In this document: piece by piece, positions 9,615 to 18,254 of the stretch | Layout: each line of letters starts with the position of its first letter | Position numbering within the stretch: the first letter of the stretch is position 1 | Assembly: GCA_021776825.1 (NCBI GenBank) | Contig: JAJFFG010000008.1 | Location: 21,313 to 85,312 of the forward strand | DNA length: 64,000 nucleotides | Source of the DNA: Planctomycetota bacterium | Lineage (GTDB): Bacteria > Planctomycetota > JAJSAM01 > JAJVHW01 | Direction: 5' to 3' | Notes under the pieces: generated by a model | Databases searched by the model: none | What the model was told of the DNA's origin: nothing | Seen by the model: the letters and a program-made list of their open reading frames with translations, nothing else | Made by a program: the position numbers and the translations under genes

Positions 9615-12600
9615 GTGACAGAGAGCCACGTTCCCTTCGAGACCCTGCACGCGCATCGTGCTTGGGTGCGTGTTCTCGTCCGGCGCATGGTGGCCGACGA
9701 CGCGTCGGCGGCGGACCTGGAGCAGGAGACGTGGCTCGCGGCTCTGCGAAGACCGCCCCGTCACGGGACGGCGCTCCGTGCCTGGTTCGCGCGGGTCGTG
9801 CGGTCGCGGGCCGTCTCCCAGCATCGCGCTGACAGTCGACGCGTCGCCCGCGAGGAGGCCGTGGCGCGTCCGGGCGTGTCACCGGCTACCGCGGACCTCG
9901 TAGCGCGTGCGGAACTGGAGCAGCGTGTCGTGCAGGCCGTACTCGGATTGCCCGACCCGTATCGCGAGGCGCTCCTGCTGCGCTACTACGAAGAGCTTCC
10001 GCCACGCGCGGTGGCGGAGCGTCTCGGAGTGCCCGTGGAGACGGCGCGCACACGGATCTGGCGCGGTGTCGCGCGACTGCGGACCGAACTCGAGGGAAGC
10101 AAGGCGGGCGACCTCCGCCGCGTTTTCGCGCCCTTGCTCGGAGCACCGGCGGCGCACGGGTTGAGTTGGAAGGGAGCGTTGATGGGCAGCGCGAAGAAGG
10201 CATGCACTGCGGCTGCGATCGCAGTTGCGGTCGGGGCGGCGCTGTGGGGCGCGGCCGCGCTGATGGCGGGCGGCCGGGGGCGAACGCCGACTGACACGGC
10301 CACGGGCGTTCACGAGGGCTCCCAGCGCCGTCACGCGGACACTGGCGATGACGACGCGGACTCCCATGCCGTCGGAGGTTCGGAGGGCGCGGGCGTTGCT
10401 GCGCCGGTCGCGGCGCCCGCTGCGTCGGCGCTGACGGTGACGTTTCGCGAGGCGGAGACGCAGCGCCCCGCGGCCGGAGTCGACGTCGTGCTCGTCAACG
10501 AGGACGGTCGCGTGCTCACCGGGCGGTCCGCAGCGACCGGGACGCTCGCGTTCCGCAAACTGGCGCCTGGCCGCGGCTACTCGCTGACGGCCTCGCGTAG
10601 CGGCAGCGCGACCGTGCGTCGCAACGGACTGACGCTCCCGCACGGCGCCGTGCTCTCGCTCGGGACGGTGTGGATCTCGGCTCCGCTGACGCTCGATGTC
10701 ACGGTCGTGGACACGGCTGGACGCCCGGTCCCGGGGGCGCAGATCGAAGTCCACGAGACCGTCGATGCGGCGGATCTCACTTGGGGCTGGCGCATGCGCG
10801 AATTCATCAATCGCAGGGACACGGTCGGCACGCTCGCCGAGCCAATCGCGACCGCCGAGACGCGCGCGGAGGGCGTGGCGACGATCGAGGGCATCCCGGC
10901 GGGCGAGTACCGCGTTCTCGCGACGGCCGTGGGCCGGGGCCGCGGCGTCGTTCGCGGAGTCCGCGTCGTCGCGGGGGCCCCGGCGCGACCGACGCAGGTC
11001 GTGCTCCTGCCCGCGCACCGCCTCCGCGGACGGGTCGTCGATCAGACGGGGACGGCGATCGCGGGAGCCGAGGTGATCGTTCGCCGGCCGGACGACTGGG
11101 ATTCTCCGGGCGACCGCCTGATCACGTCGGCCGACGTGTGGAGCGCCGAGTCCGCGGAGGACGGTGTGTTCGAAGTCCGGGACGCGCCGGAGGGCATACT
11201 GTGGATCACCGTGCGGACGGAACTCGGCGTCACCGACGGCGGCCGTGTGATCGTCCCCGCGAGTGGAGAGCGAACGGTTGTTGTCCCCCGCGGCTCGATC
11301 ACGCTCGCAGGTCATGTGCGCGATCAGGATGGCCAGCCGATCGCGGGGGCACGCCTCACGCTGTCGGCGAATCTCGTCGCGAGGGACGGCTACATCGACC
11401 CGCCCACGTCGTTCCGGCGCTCGGCGGTCAGCGGCGACGACGGGTCCTACGAGATCCGCGAACTGCCGCCCGCCGAGTCCATCGAACTCCGCGTCGAGGC
11501 GGCCGGGTTCCGCGTCCCCGATCGGTGGCACCAGCGCGACGCGCCGCCGCTGCACTCCGGTGTCGACGGCGTCGTCACGCACGACATCGTGCTGCCTCGC
11601 GGGCTCGTCGCGACCGTCCAGATCGTCGACGAGACAGGCGCACCCGTACCGGGAGCCCCCTTCGCGCTGCACCACGTGGGCCGCGGCTGGCCGCCCCCGG
11701 CGCCGGCTCGCGGAGTCACCGGCCCCGATGGGATCGCGCGTGTCGGCGGTCTCGACGACGACGCGTACGTCGTGATCGTCGACGTGCCCGGGTTCCTGCA
11801 GCCGGACCTGCCGCCCGATGCCGAGGACCTGGCGGAAGCGCGCGGCACGTTGCCGCAGCACGCGCTCGTGACGGCCGGTGCTGCGACGGCGCACGTCGTC
11901 CGGATCGCCCCGGGGGCCACCGTGCGCGGACTCGTCCAGGACGCCGCCGGCACGCCACTGAAGGGCGCGACCGTACGGTTGCAGGGCAGCGAGATGGTGG
12001 CTGCGACCGACTCCGAGGGGCTCTTCGTCCTGCGCGGTCTGCGGCCGACGTTCCGCGGCGTCGTGGAGGCGCGGCTTGGTGCGAGCGCTCCGGCCGTCTC
12101 GCGTCCGCTCGCGTTGACGGCCGGAGAAACCACCGATGCGGGTGCGCTCCGTGTCTCGGCCGGCCGGACCGTCGCCGGCACGGTGCGTTCGTCGTCAGGC
12201 ATGCGGCTCGAGGGGGCGACGGTGCGCGTCGTGTCCGGCGAGGCACCGCGAATCGGTGAGCAGGGCGCGGGCTACTACGCCTTCCCTGCGCTGAGCGTGT
12301 TGTCACTCGCGCCACGCCGACCCGTTGCGTCCGACGGATCGTTCACCGTCGACTCCCTCGCGCCGGGGATCGTGACGGTGGTCGCGGAGGCGAGCGGGCA
12401 CGCCATCAACTGGTCGGCTGCCGTGGACGTCTCGACCGGCGATCAGCGCAACGTCGAGATCGTGCTCACCCCCGGACAGCGGATCGCCGGCACCGTGCGC
12501 ATCGCCGATGGCACTCCCGCCTCCGGTGTCCAGGTCGAGGCGCTCCTCGACGGGACTCGCGCCGCGTTCGGCCTGCCCGTGCCGAGTGCCGTGACCGGCC

Positions 12601-13823
12601 CCTTCGGGACCTTCGAACTGACGGGGCTTCATGCTCGTTCGTACGAGCTTCTCGTGCGCGGCCCGGCCGTCGTCCCGTTCCTTGTCGATTCGGTGCGTGG
12701 TGGCGAGCCCGACGTCGCGATCACCGTCGAGCGAGCGGTCGCGATTCGCGGCGTCGTCCTGGACGAGTCCGGGCGGGGCCTCGACGGCGTCCGACTGATC
12801 CTGCAGGGCCGTCGCGCGATGGACCCGAAGCCGAACGTCCGGACAGACCGCGACGGGCGCTTCGAACTCGCCGGCGTAGCGGCGGGGTCCCACTCCGTGC
12901 GCGTCATCCCGCCCAAGGGGTACGTGATGGTCGAGAGCGCTCACGAGCTTCCGGCCGGCGCGGCCGACGTGACGCTCCGGGCGCGCCGCGTCCCAGGCAG
13001 TCCCGACTCGGCCGACGACGACTCGCAGGTCGCGCTGACCGTGCGCCTGCTCCTTCCGGATGGCACGGCCCTCGAGGAGGACGGACCCGCTGTGGACATC
13101 TCGTCGCGGCCGGCCGGGTCGACAGGCGAGTGGAACAGCGGTGGCTCCAGTCTCTCGACGTCGGAAGGGTCGGTCGGCTTGGAAGAGCGCATGCCGGGCC
13201 GCTACGACATGAAGATCGAGGTCGAGGGCTTCCTTCCGGTCTACCGCCAGAATGTGGAAGCCGGGACCGTCGGAGCGGTCGTGCGTCTGGATCGCGGGGC
13301 GTCGATGTCGGGGATCGTCGTGGACGAGGGCGGGCGGCCGGTGGGCGACGCGTGGGTGACCTCCGAGGGCGATTCGGAGGTCCCCGGCGGACCCACCGCG
13401 CAGAGGGTGACGACCGAAGATGACGGTCGATTCGAACTGACCGGATTGGAGCGCGGTGCGCAGCGCGTCACCGTCACGCATGATCACCATGCCTGGGCGG
13501 GCGTGGCGTTACCGGGCCCGCAGCCAGACGGTGTTCGCATCGTGCTCACGGCCGGAGTCGCGCTCGAGGGACGCGTGATCGACGCCGACGGTGCGCCGCT
13601 CGGGAACGTCCGCGTGGTCGCCACCAACCGGTTCGGTGGGTCGATGGCGCATTCTGTACAGACGGCGCCGAACGGTACCTTCCGCATCCCTCGGCTTGCG
13701 CGTGACGAGCCGGTTCGCATGCGGATACGCGCCCCCGGGTCCGGGCAAGCCGGCGAGTGGTTCGTGCATCCCGAGCCGGTGACTCCGGGCGGCGAGCGCG
13801 TCGAGATCACGACGCCCTGGTGA
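9615..13823 (+). CDS. ECF sigma factor fused to membrane segment and tandem carboxypeptidase-regulatory-like domains
   Basis: 1402 residues from a GTG at 9615. Residues 1-160 are an ECF sigma factor: region 2 with ADDASAADLEQETWLAALR and region 4 with LPDPYREALLLRYYEELP, then RAVAERLGVPVETARTRIWR as the helix-turn-helix. Residues about 198-217 form a membrane helix (ACTAAAIAVAVGAALWGAAA). The remaining roughly 1180 residues are at least ten carboxypeptidase-regulatory-like/Ig-fold units with motifs such as GRPVPGAQIEV, GQPIAGARLTL, GTPLKGATVRL and DGRFELAGVAAG. The topology predicts sigma domain in the cytoplasm and repeats outside. No anti-sigma gene is adjacent. Such ECF proteins with C-terminal membrane extensions are known in planctomycetes, but this tail is very long. 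A signalling role (surface status controlling sigma release) is inference. Confidence 0.85.
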   Translation: MTESHVPFETLHAHRAWVRVLVRRMVADDASAADLEQETWLAALRRPPRHGTALRAWFARVVRSRAVSQHRADSRRVAREEAVARPGVSPATADLVARAELEQRVVQAVLGLPDPYREALLLRYYEELPPRAVAERLGVPVETARTRIWRGVARLRTELEGSKAGDLRRVFAPLLGAPAAHGLSWKGALMGSAKKACTAAAIAVAVGAALWGAAALMAGGRGRTPTDTATGVHEGSQRRHADTGDDDADSHAVGGSEGAGVAAPVAAPAASALTVTFREAETQRPAAGVDVVLVNEDGRVLTGRSAATGTLAFRKLAPGRGYSLTASRSGSATVRRNGLTLPHGAVLSLGTVWISAPLTLDVTVVDTAGRPVPGAQIEVHETVDAADLTWGWRMREFINRRDTVGTLAEPIATAETRAEGVATIEGIPAGEYRVLATAVGRGRGVVRGVRVVAGAPARPTQVVLLPAHRLRGRVVDQTGTAIAGAEVIVRRPDDWDSPGDRLITSADVWSAESAEDGVFEVRDAPEGILWITVRTELGVTDGGRVIVPASGERTVVVPRGSITLAGHVRDQDGQPIAGARLTLSANLVARDGYIDPPTSFRRSAVSGDDGSYEIRELPPAESIELRVEAAGFRVPDRWHQRDAPPLHSGVDGVVTHDIVLPRGLVATVQIVDETGAPVPGAPFALHHVGRGWPPPAPARGVTGPDGIARVGGLDDDAYVVIVDVPGFLQPDLPPDAEDLAEARGTLPQHALVTAGAATAHVVRIAPGATVRGLVQDAAGTPLKGATVRLQGSEMVAATDSEGLFVLRGLRPTFRGVVEARLGASAPAVSRPLALTAGETTDAGALRVSAGRTVAGTVRSSSGMRLEGATVRVVSGEAPRIGEQGAGYYAFPALSVLSLAPRRPVASDGSFTVDSLAPGIVTVVAEASGHAINWSAAVDVSTGDQRNVEIVLTPGQRIAGTVRIADGTPASGVQVEALLDGTRAAFGLPVPSAVTGPFGTFELTGLHARSYELLVRGPAVVPFLVDSVRGGEPDVAITVERAVAIRGVVLDESGRGLDGVRLILQGRRAMDPKPNVRTDRDGRFELAGVAAGSHSVRVIPPKGYVMVESAHELPAGAADVTLRARRVPGSPDSADDDSQVALTVRLLLPDGTALEEDGPAVDISSRPAGSTGEWNSGGSSLSTSEGSVGLEERMPGRYDMKIEVEGFLPVYRQNVEAGTVGAVVRLDRGASMSGIVVDEGGRPVGDAWVTSEGDSEVPGGPTAQRVTTEDDGRFELTGLERGAQRVTVTHDHHAWAGVALPGPQPDGVRIVLTAGVALEGRVIDADGAPLGNVRVVATNRFGGSMAHSVQTAPNGTFRIPRLARDEPVRMRIRAPGSGQAGEWFVHPEPVTPGGERVEITTPW

Positions 13824-14129
13824 CGGCGGTGGTCAGGCGCCATCCAGATCCGCTCAGGCGCCGTCCAGATTCGCTCAGGCGCCGTCCAGATCCGCGAGTC
13901 GCAATTCGGCAATCCGGCAATGCGGCGGGTGCGGTGCGGCGGGTCTGTGTCGAGACAGATCGGCGGTGAGTCTGAGCGGCTGACGCGCCGGTGCGCGAGC
14001 GTGGAAGGCGGGACACTGGTAGCTGTCAACTAACTCGGCGCTCGGGTGTGCTCCTCAGGCTCGGAAGTTGACGTCGTTACCACTTGTTCACTGTCCACTT
14101 CCAGGGACGCCGCGAGTGCTCGGTCACGG
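13824..14129. other. Intergenic, contains 3 x 21-bp tandem repeat
   Basis: About 306 bases between two convergent genes. It holds a three-copy 21-bp repeat at 13833-13895 right after the sigma-fusion gene stop. After that are short near-repeats (tcggcaatccggcaatg, gcggcgggtgcggtgcggc). I see no gene; the frames across the repeats just produce a 7-residue periodic peptide. Confidence 0.6.
13833..13895. repeat. Three tandem copies of a 21-bp unit
   Basis: Copies at 13833-13853, 13854-13874 and 13875-13895, with unit tcaggcgccgtccagatccg plus c; copies differ at one or two bases. It begins 9 bp after the stop codon of the sigma-fusion gene. No clear hairpin within the unit. Confidence 0.85.
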
Positions 14130-15338
14130 TCAGCGCGCCTCGACAGCGGGGAGGCGGCCCAGCCGCTTCTGCGTCTGGCGCAGGGCTGCGCGGGCGGCGC
14201 GGGCCCAGGTCCGATCGTCGCTGCGCGCGAGGAACGCGGTGAGAATCGTCGCCGCGCGCTCGGTCTGGAAGAGCTCCTGGTACTCGACCGCGTAGAACGC
14301 GCCGCGACGCGCGCCGCCGTCGAGCGCATCGTCCTCGATCGCCGCGTACACTCGATCCCGAGCGTCCTGGATCGCGGGTGCGTCGTCGGTCCATTGATTG
14401 AGTCGCGAGTACCCGTAGATCGCTGCCCGGGGATGCCCCGCATCCCAGAGCCGAGCCATCAGTGGGAACTCCAGGACGCCGCCGCGAGCGACGAGTTCCA
14501 TCGCGATCCGCCCCCGGGTCGGATTGCGAACCTCGGCGTCGAGGACCGCCGTCCGTAGTGCGGTCAGTCCGCCAACGCGCGAAGCCCTCAGGAACGGCTC
14601 GATCACCTCGTCGCCGAAGTCGGCCTCGCGCGCGAGCTCGACGAACAGGGCCGGATCGCCACTGGCTGCAAGTCCCCAGATCCCCGTGCCGCGCTTCGGC
14701 CCGTCCGGGGACCTCCGGAGTTCCTCCAGCAGCACACGTCCCTCCGCCATCCCGGAGAGTCCGACGAGCATGGCGTAGCCGCCCACCGAGCCCGCGCCGC
14801 TCTCGCCGCGGGCAAGTTCGAAGCGCAGACGCGCGATCGCAGCCGGGCCGACGTCGTCGCGCATGTCGCTGCGAAACAGCTCGAAGAAGTACCCGTCGCG
14901 GTTCCCGAACTCGTACGCGATGTCGTTGCTCAGCATGGCGTCGAGGACGAGGCGGCGGCTCTGCTCGGTGTTCACCTCGGCTGCCAGTCCGAGCAGGATC
15001 TGCGCGGCGTGGTCGTCGGCGTTGGCGCGCGCGCGTTCGAGGAGCTCCGGCAGGTGTGCGATCGCGTCGTCGCGCGGGATGCCGAGGCCATGAATGAGCT
15101 TCGGTGACGGTGCAGCGCTCTCCTCGACAACTTCGACGATCTCCTCGGACGACGCCGCGTCCACTCGCGGTGGCAGCGTCGTGTGTGAGCGGATGCGGCG
15201 CGCGTTCGGCTCGGGCGTCGACGTCTGGGTCCGCGGCTGTGGCTGTGGCGTCTCGTCGAGCACTCCGCGCAGCCAGACTCCGAGCGCGCCCGCCACGAGG
15301 ACCAGCACCGCGCTCCAGCCGACCGTTCGCAACGCCAT
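14130..15338 (-). CDS. Membrane-anchored helical-repeat (HEAT-like) protein
   Basis: 402 residues from the ATG at 15338 (MALRTVGWSAVLVLVAGALG). The N-terminal hydrophobic stretch anchors it in the membrane, followed by a Thr/Pro/Glu linker and a helical domain of about 300 residues with HEAT-like pairs, such as AIAHLPELLERARANADDHA, LLEELRRSPDGPKRGTGIWG and RTAVLDAEVRNPTRGRIAME. No catalytic motif is visible. The frame upstream to 15491 crosses the repeat element at 15401-15490 and is not part of the protein. Its layout matches the HEAT proteins at 7877-9433 and 60345-61760. Confidence 0.65.
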   Translation of the reverse strand: MALRTVGWSAVLVLVAGALGVWLRGVLDETPQPQPRTQTSTPEPNARRIRSHTTLPPRVDAASSEEIVEVVEESAAPSPKLIHGLGIPRDDAIAHLPELLERARANADDHAAQILLGLAAEVNTEQSRRLVLDAMLSNDIAYEFGNRDGYFFELFRSDMRDDVGPAAIARLRFELARGESGAGSVGGYAMLVGLSGMAEGRVLLEELRRSPDGPKRGTGIWGLAASGDPALFVELAREADFGDEVIEPFLRASRVGGLTALRTAVLDAEVRNPTRGRIAMELVARGGVLEFPLMARLWDAGHPRAAIYGYSRLNQWTDDAPAIQDARDRVYAAIEDDALDGGARRGAFYAVEYQELFQTERAATILTAFLARSDDRTWARAARAALRQTQKRLGRLPAVEAR

Positions 15339-15400
15339 CGCTCTAGGGTCGCGGCGCGTCGCACCGGCGTCAATGCCGCGCGCGCCGCACGGCGTCATAC

Positions 15401-15490
15401 GCAACCCGGTCCGTTTCTTCGGTCCCAGGAACCGCGGCATCTCCGGCGCGGACCGGCGGGCTGTCCCGATGAAACGAACCGGGTCCGGCA
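15401..15490. repeat. Intergenic repeat copy A with inverted arms
   Basis: 15401-15457 is an imperfect direct repeat (about 85% over 57 bases by eye) of 16080-16136. In this copy ACCCGGTCCGTTTC at about 15404-15417 is also mirrored by GAAACGAACCGGGT at 15471-15484 (13 of 14 positions pair), so the whole unit could fold. It sits just after the hicA stop. Copy B lies upstream of hicB. Confidence 0.75.
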
Positions 15491-15497
15491 TGGTGGT

Positions 15498-15716
15498 TCA
15501 GGCAGTCTCCCACTCCTCGCGGGAGACGCCCGCCTGCCGGAGAACCCGTGCGAGCAGCCCGACGCCAATGTCGCCGCCGTGCGGGTTGGGGATCGTGACC
15601 GACACGTTCTCGCGGCGCATGTACTCATGCCTGCCCCCGCGCCCGGGGCCCTGGAAACCGAGTTGGCGCAGGGCACGGACAAGCGTCGCCGAGAGATTCG
15701 GTCCCCAGGGCGGCAT
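15498..15716 (-). CDS. hicA: HicA-type mRNA interferase toxin
   Basis: 72 residues from the ATG at 15716 (MPPWGPNLSATLVRALRQLG). It has the small dsRBD-like HicA fold: ATLVRALRQLGFQ, then GRGGRHEYMRR with the catalytic His in the usual G-x-H position, VTIPNPHGGDIGVGLL, and the terminal helix RVLRQAGVSREEW. HicA toxins cleave mRNA when free of HicB. The hicB stop TGA and this ATG share one base (TGATG), so translation is coupled. The antitoxin-first order is common in the family. The longer frame to 15830 overlaps hicB and is not needed. The tail is intact, so the toxin could be functional. Confidence 0.88.
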   Translation of the reverse strand: MPPWGPNLSATLVRALRQLGFQGPGRGGRHEYMRRENVSVTIPNPHGGDIGVGLLARVLRQAGVSREEWETA

Positions 15717-15955
15717 CAGGCGACGGCGCTGGCGGAGACTCGAACACCGTCGAGTTCCGGGACCTCCATCCCGTTCGCGACGCGGAACAGCACCCAGCCC
15801 TCGACGACCCCGGCCAGTAGATCGCGGCACGCTTCGAGGGTCTCAGCGTTCGCGAGCACGCCCTGCAGCTCCGCTACCTCGCCCACATATGTCCCGTCCT
15901 CGAGCTTGTCGTACGTTGCTCGCCGCAGGGCTCGGTCGATGTACTCGACGATCAC
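15716..15955 (-). CDS. hicB: HicB-type antitoxin
   Basis: 79 residues from the GTG at 15955, chosen because GAGGAG stands exactly 6 nt before it; the frame upstream to 16018 has no such signal. The sequence VIVEYIDRALRRATYDKLED, then GTYVGEVAELQGVLANAETL and EACRDLLAGVVEGWVLFRVA is the partly degraded RNase-H-like HicB domain (the form of about 80 residues). A short tail (GMEVPELDGVRVSASAVA) may carry DNA-binding or be disordered; no separate helix-turn-helix is seen. It neutralises HicA and probably represses the operon. Confidence 0.88.
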   Translation of the reverse strand: MIVEYIDRALRRATYDKLEDGTYVGEVAELQGVLANAETLEACRDLLAGVVEGWVLFRVANGMEVPELDGVRVSASAVA

Positions 15956-16079
15956 CTGGTGCTCCTCATCTGCCGGGCCGCACCGGAGCCGCAGCGGCTG
16001 GGGTGCGGCGCCGTCCAACTCTCGAAGATCATACTCGGCCCGGTCTCCGCGCGCCTCGACGGACGCTCGCCGGACATGC

Positions 16080-16136
16080 GCGACCCGGTCGGTTCCTTCG
16101 GTCCAAGGATCTGCGGCATCTCTTGCGCGGACCGGC
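16080..16136. repeat. Intergenic repeat copy B
   Basis: Imperfect direct repeat of 15401-15457, in the same orientation, starting gcgacccggtcggttccttc and ending gcgcggaccggc. The right inverted arm present in copy A is missing here. Together the two copies bracket the hicBA module. Confidence 0.75.
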
Positions 16137-16140
16137 CACG

Positions 16141-16169
16141 TTGACCCAACGCGCTACACAACCTACGCT
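16141..16169 (+). promoter_or_regulatory. Promoter of the first parD-like gene (leaderless)
   Basis: TTGACC at 16141-16146, 17-bp spacer, TACGCT at 16164-16169, then 6 nt to the GTG at 16176. Transcription should start at or next to the start codon. The same layout is found before the second parD-like gene at 18220. Confidence 0.75.
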
Positions 16170-16175
16170 CGACAC

Positions 16176-16466
<291 letters not shown>

Positions 16467-16561
16467 CGTCTCGTCGCCTGTTCCCGAACTCCGGCGCACG
16501 GCGATGGAGCCGTCGCCTCTATGCAGAGGTGGTTGTCGTAGCCTTCGTTGACTCCACGTCC

Positions 16562-17179
16562 ATGTCGCAGAACCCCAAACCGCCGCGAAACCTCCTCCCG
16601 CTGGGGCTGCTCGTCGTCGGCATCGTGGTGCTGCTCTGTTTCGGCGTGTATCGGCCGGACCGTCCGGTCGACGACCTCGTCCCGGGGTCCTCGTCGGGCC
16701 CGGCGTTCGTGGTGCAGATCATCCGGCCGCGCACCGGACTCCCGCTCGGTGGCGTCCTTCCGCCACAGCTCTTCGGGCTCGACGCGGACCTGGGGTTCGA
16801 GTCGACGAGCCCGGGCGCCTCCATCGGCAGCGTCGCTCCTGGACGCATCGAGCGGATCGAGCTGGGCGCTGACGGCTGGGACCTGGTCCTCGTGATCGAC
16901 GCTGACGGGCGAGTGATCCCGGAGACGCACGTGGTCTTCGATCTCGTGTTCGAGGAGCACGTCCGGCGCGTGCGCTGCCGGCCCAGCGATCCGGCCATCG
17001 GCAAGATGAGCACCACCGCACTGGACGAGTCCGGTGACCTCAGCGGCAGCTTCCACATCGAGCTCGCTCACTGTGACGATGCGGACACGGGGGAGCCGCT
17101 CGGTTGGCCCTCGGAGCCCCTGATCCTGCACGGGAGCTTCGACCGGCTCCCTCAGGACACGGGAACGAAGCAGCGCTGA
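16562..17179 (+). CDS. Membrane-anchored protein of unknown function
   Basis: 205 residues from the ATG at 16562 (MSQNPKPPRNLLPLGLLVVG). A GTG at 16529 in the same frame is the alternative. One membrane helix (LLPLGLLVVGIVVLLCFGVY) is followed by an exported beta-rich domain with VVQIIRPRTGLPLGGVLPPQ and LGADGWDLVLVIDADGRVIP. Two Cys are seen in the outer domain. I recognise no family. TAGCCT lies 17 nt upstream of the ATG. It sits between the parD copy and the MITE-like element. Confidence 0.55.
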   Translation: MSQNPKPPRNLLPLGLLVVGIVVLLCFGVYRPDRPVDDLVPGSSSGPAFVVQIIRPRTGLPLGGVLPPQLFGLDADLGFESTSPGASIGSVAPGRIERIELGADGWDLVLVIDADGRVIPETHVVFDLVFEEHVRRVRCRPSDPAIGKMSTTALDESGDLSGSFHIELAHCDDADTGEPLGWPSEPLILHGSFDRLPQDTGTKQR

Positions 17180-17227
17180 GCCGATCGAGGTCGGGAGTGT
17201 CCCTCGTTCTGCTGATTGATGACGGGG

Positions 17228-17468
17228 CTAGCCCGGACTATTCATGACGACTCACGCACCTGAGCGGTCCAGACCGCCGATCTCCGCGTTGCGCCTCCTC
17301 CGAGACGGAACGGCGTCGCAGTTGTCGTCGCGCCTTGAGCTCGACGACCTGTCCTCGATCAGGACGGGCCACTCGGCGCGCGCGGTTGCTCCCGCATCCA
17401 GGCTGTTCCTCCACTCCCGGACGTCGGTCGTCACGGAGTGCGCGAGCCTCATGAATAGGCCGGGCTAG
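17228..17468. mobile_element. MITE-like element with about 32-bp terminal inverted repeats
   Basis: Left end 17228-17259 (ctagcccggactattcatga, then cgactcacgcac) matches the reverse complement of the right end 17438-17468 (ctagcccggcctattcatga, then ggctcgcgcac), with one substitution in the first 20 bases and one gap further in. The interior of about 180 bp has no transposase. The ends read CTAG...CTAG. The outer motif resembles DDE-transposase (IS1380-like) ends, from memory only. A 74-residue frame inside is not considered a gene. The right end supplies the stop codon of the minus-strand gene ending at 17465. Confidence 0.75.
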
Positions 17469-17968
17469 TCTCCGAGCGCCCGAAGGATCGAGTCATGCTT
17501 CCTCATCGTGGCCAGCATCCTTCTCTCGATCTCCGCGTACTCCCGGGCGTCGTAGGCATCGGTGTGACGGAATCTCCAGGTGGCCGCGTCCTCACCATCG
17601 TGACTCTCCTTGCCGCCTCGAGCCACGTGGGTGAGTTGAGCCAACGTCGTCGGCGCGGTGGAATCCAACGCACGCCCGACCGTCTCGAGAGGGTCGCGAA
17701 GCGCCGACTGAAGCAGGAACGCGACCTGCAGCTCATCGTCGGCGAAGACGATGAACCCGCCGGGCTCGGCCTCGACCGCATTCGGCACCGGCTCGAGTGA
17801 CTGATCGAGCACGACTGCTCGGCCCGCCGGAAGGCGGACAGACAAATCGAACTCGGACGGCGGTTCGCGCACGCGTACCCAAACGATCCGAGTCACGAGC
17901 ACGACGACGAGAGCGACCAGGAGGAGCGCCACGACCGAGCCAAGCGTCCGGCGAACTCTCTGAGACAT
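17465..17968 (-). CDS. Membrane-anchored protein of unknown function, 3' end formed by the MITE-like element
   Basis: 167 residues from the ATG at 17968 (MSQRVRRTLGSVVALLLVAL), with CGGGGAT just upstream; the ATG at 17992 is the alternative. One membrane helix (LGSVVALLLVALVVVLVTRI), then an exported alpha/beta domain containing FDLSVRLPAGRAVVLDQSL, GFIVFADDELQVAFLLQSAL and YDAREYAEIERRMLATMRKH. No recognised family. Its stop codon TAG lies inside the inverted repeat of the element at 17228-17468, so the natural C-terminus may have been cut by insertion. The body could be a small lipid- or metal-binding domain; unknown. Confidence 0.55.
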   Translation of the reverse strand: MSQRVRRTLGSVVALLLVALVVVLVTRIVWVRVREPPSEFDLSVRLPAGRAVVLDQSLEPVPNAVEAEPGGFIVFADDELQVAFLLQSALRDPLETVGRALDSTAPTTLAQLTHVARGGKESHDGEDAATWRFRHTDAYDAREYAEIERRMLATMRKHDSILRALGD

Positions 17969-18219
17969 CAGATCCCCGCTCCAAGTAGGCACATGTCGTG
18001 TGGCGTCGTCCGCATGGCAGTGGCACCGTGGAGACGCCGCACGACCGTACCAGGCCCAAGTCGGTGGCCTGACCGCACCGCGCCGTCCCGGGCTCGCCGG
18101 ATGCCGCGACGGGAGTGCTCTGTCGCAGGAGTGCGGAGACCGGTGAAACTCATCGCGGGGTATGACCGTTCGCGCCTCCCACGCGTCCCTCTCTCACGAG
18201 GCAGGCCACATCGGCCGCA

Positions 18220-18248
18220 TTGACGCGCGGTGCGCCTCGATCTACGCT
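18220..18248 (+). promoter_or_regulatory. Promoter of the second parD-like gene (leaderless)
   Basis: TTGACG at 18220-18225, 17-bp spacer, TACGCT at 18243-18248, then 6 nt to the ATG at 18255. Identical spacing to the promoter at 16141-16169, although the spacer sequences differ. Confidence 0.75.
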
Positions 18249-18254
18249 CGCGGC

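Noticed and set aside
13833..13895. Possible CRISPR-like repeat array
   Set aside because: Units are tandem with no spacers and there are only three copies.
17244..17468. 74-residue frame inside the MITE-like element
   Set aside because: Starts and ends inside the inverted repeats and has no recognisable domain.
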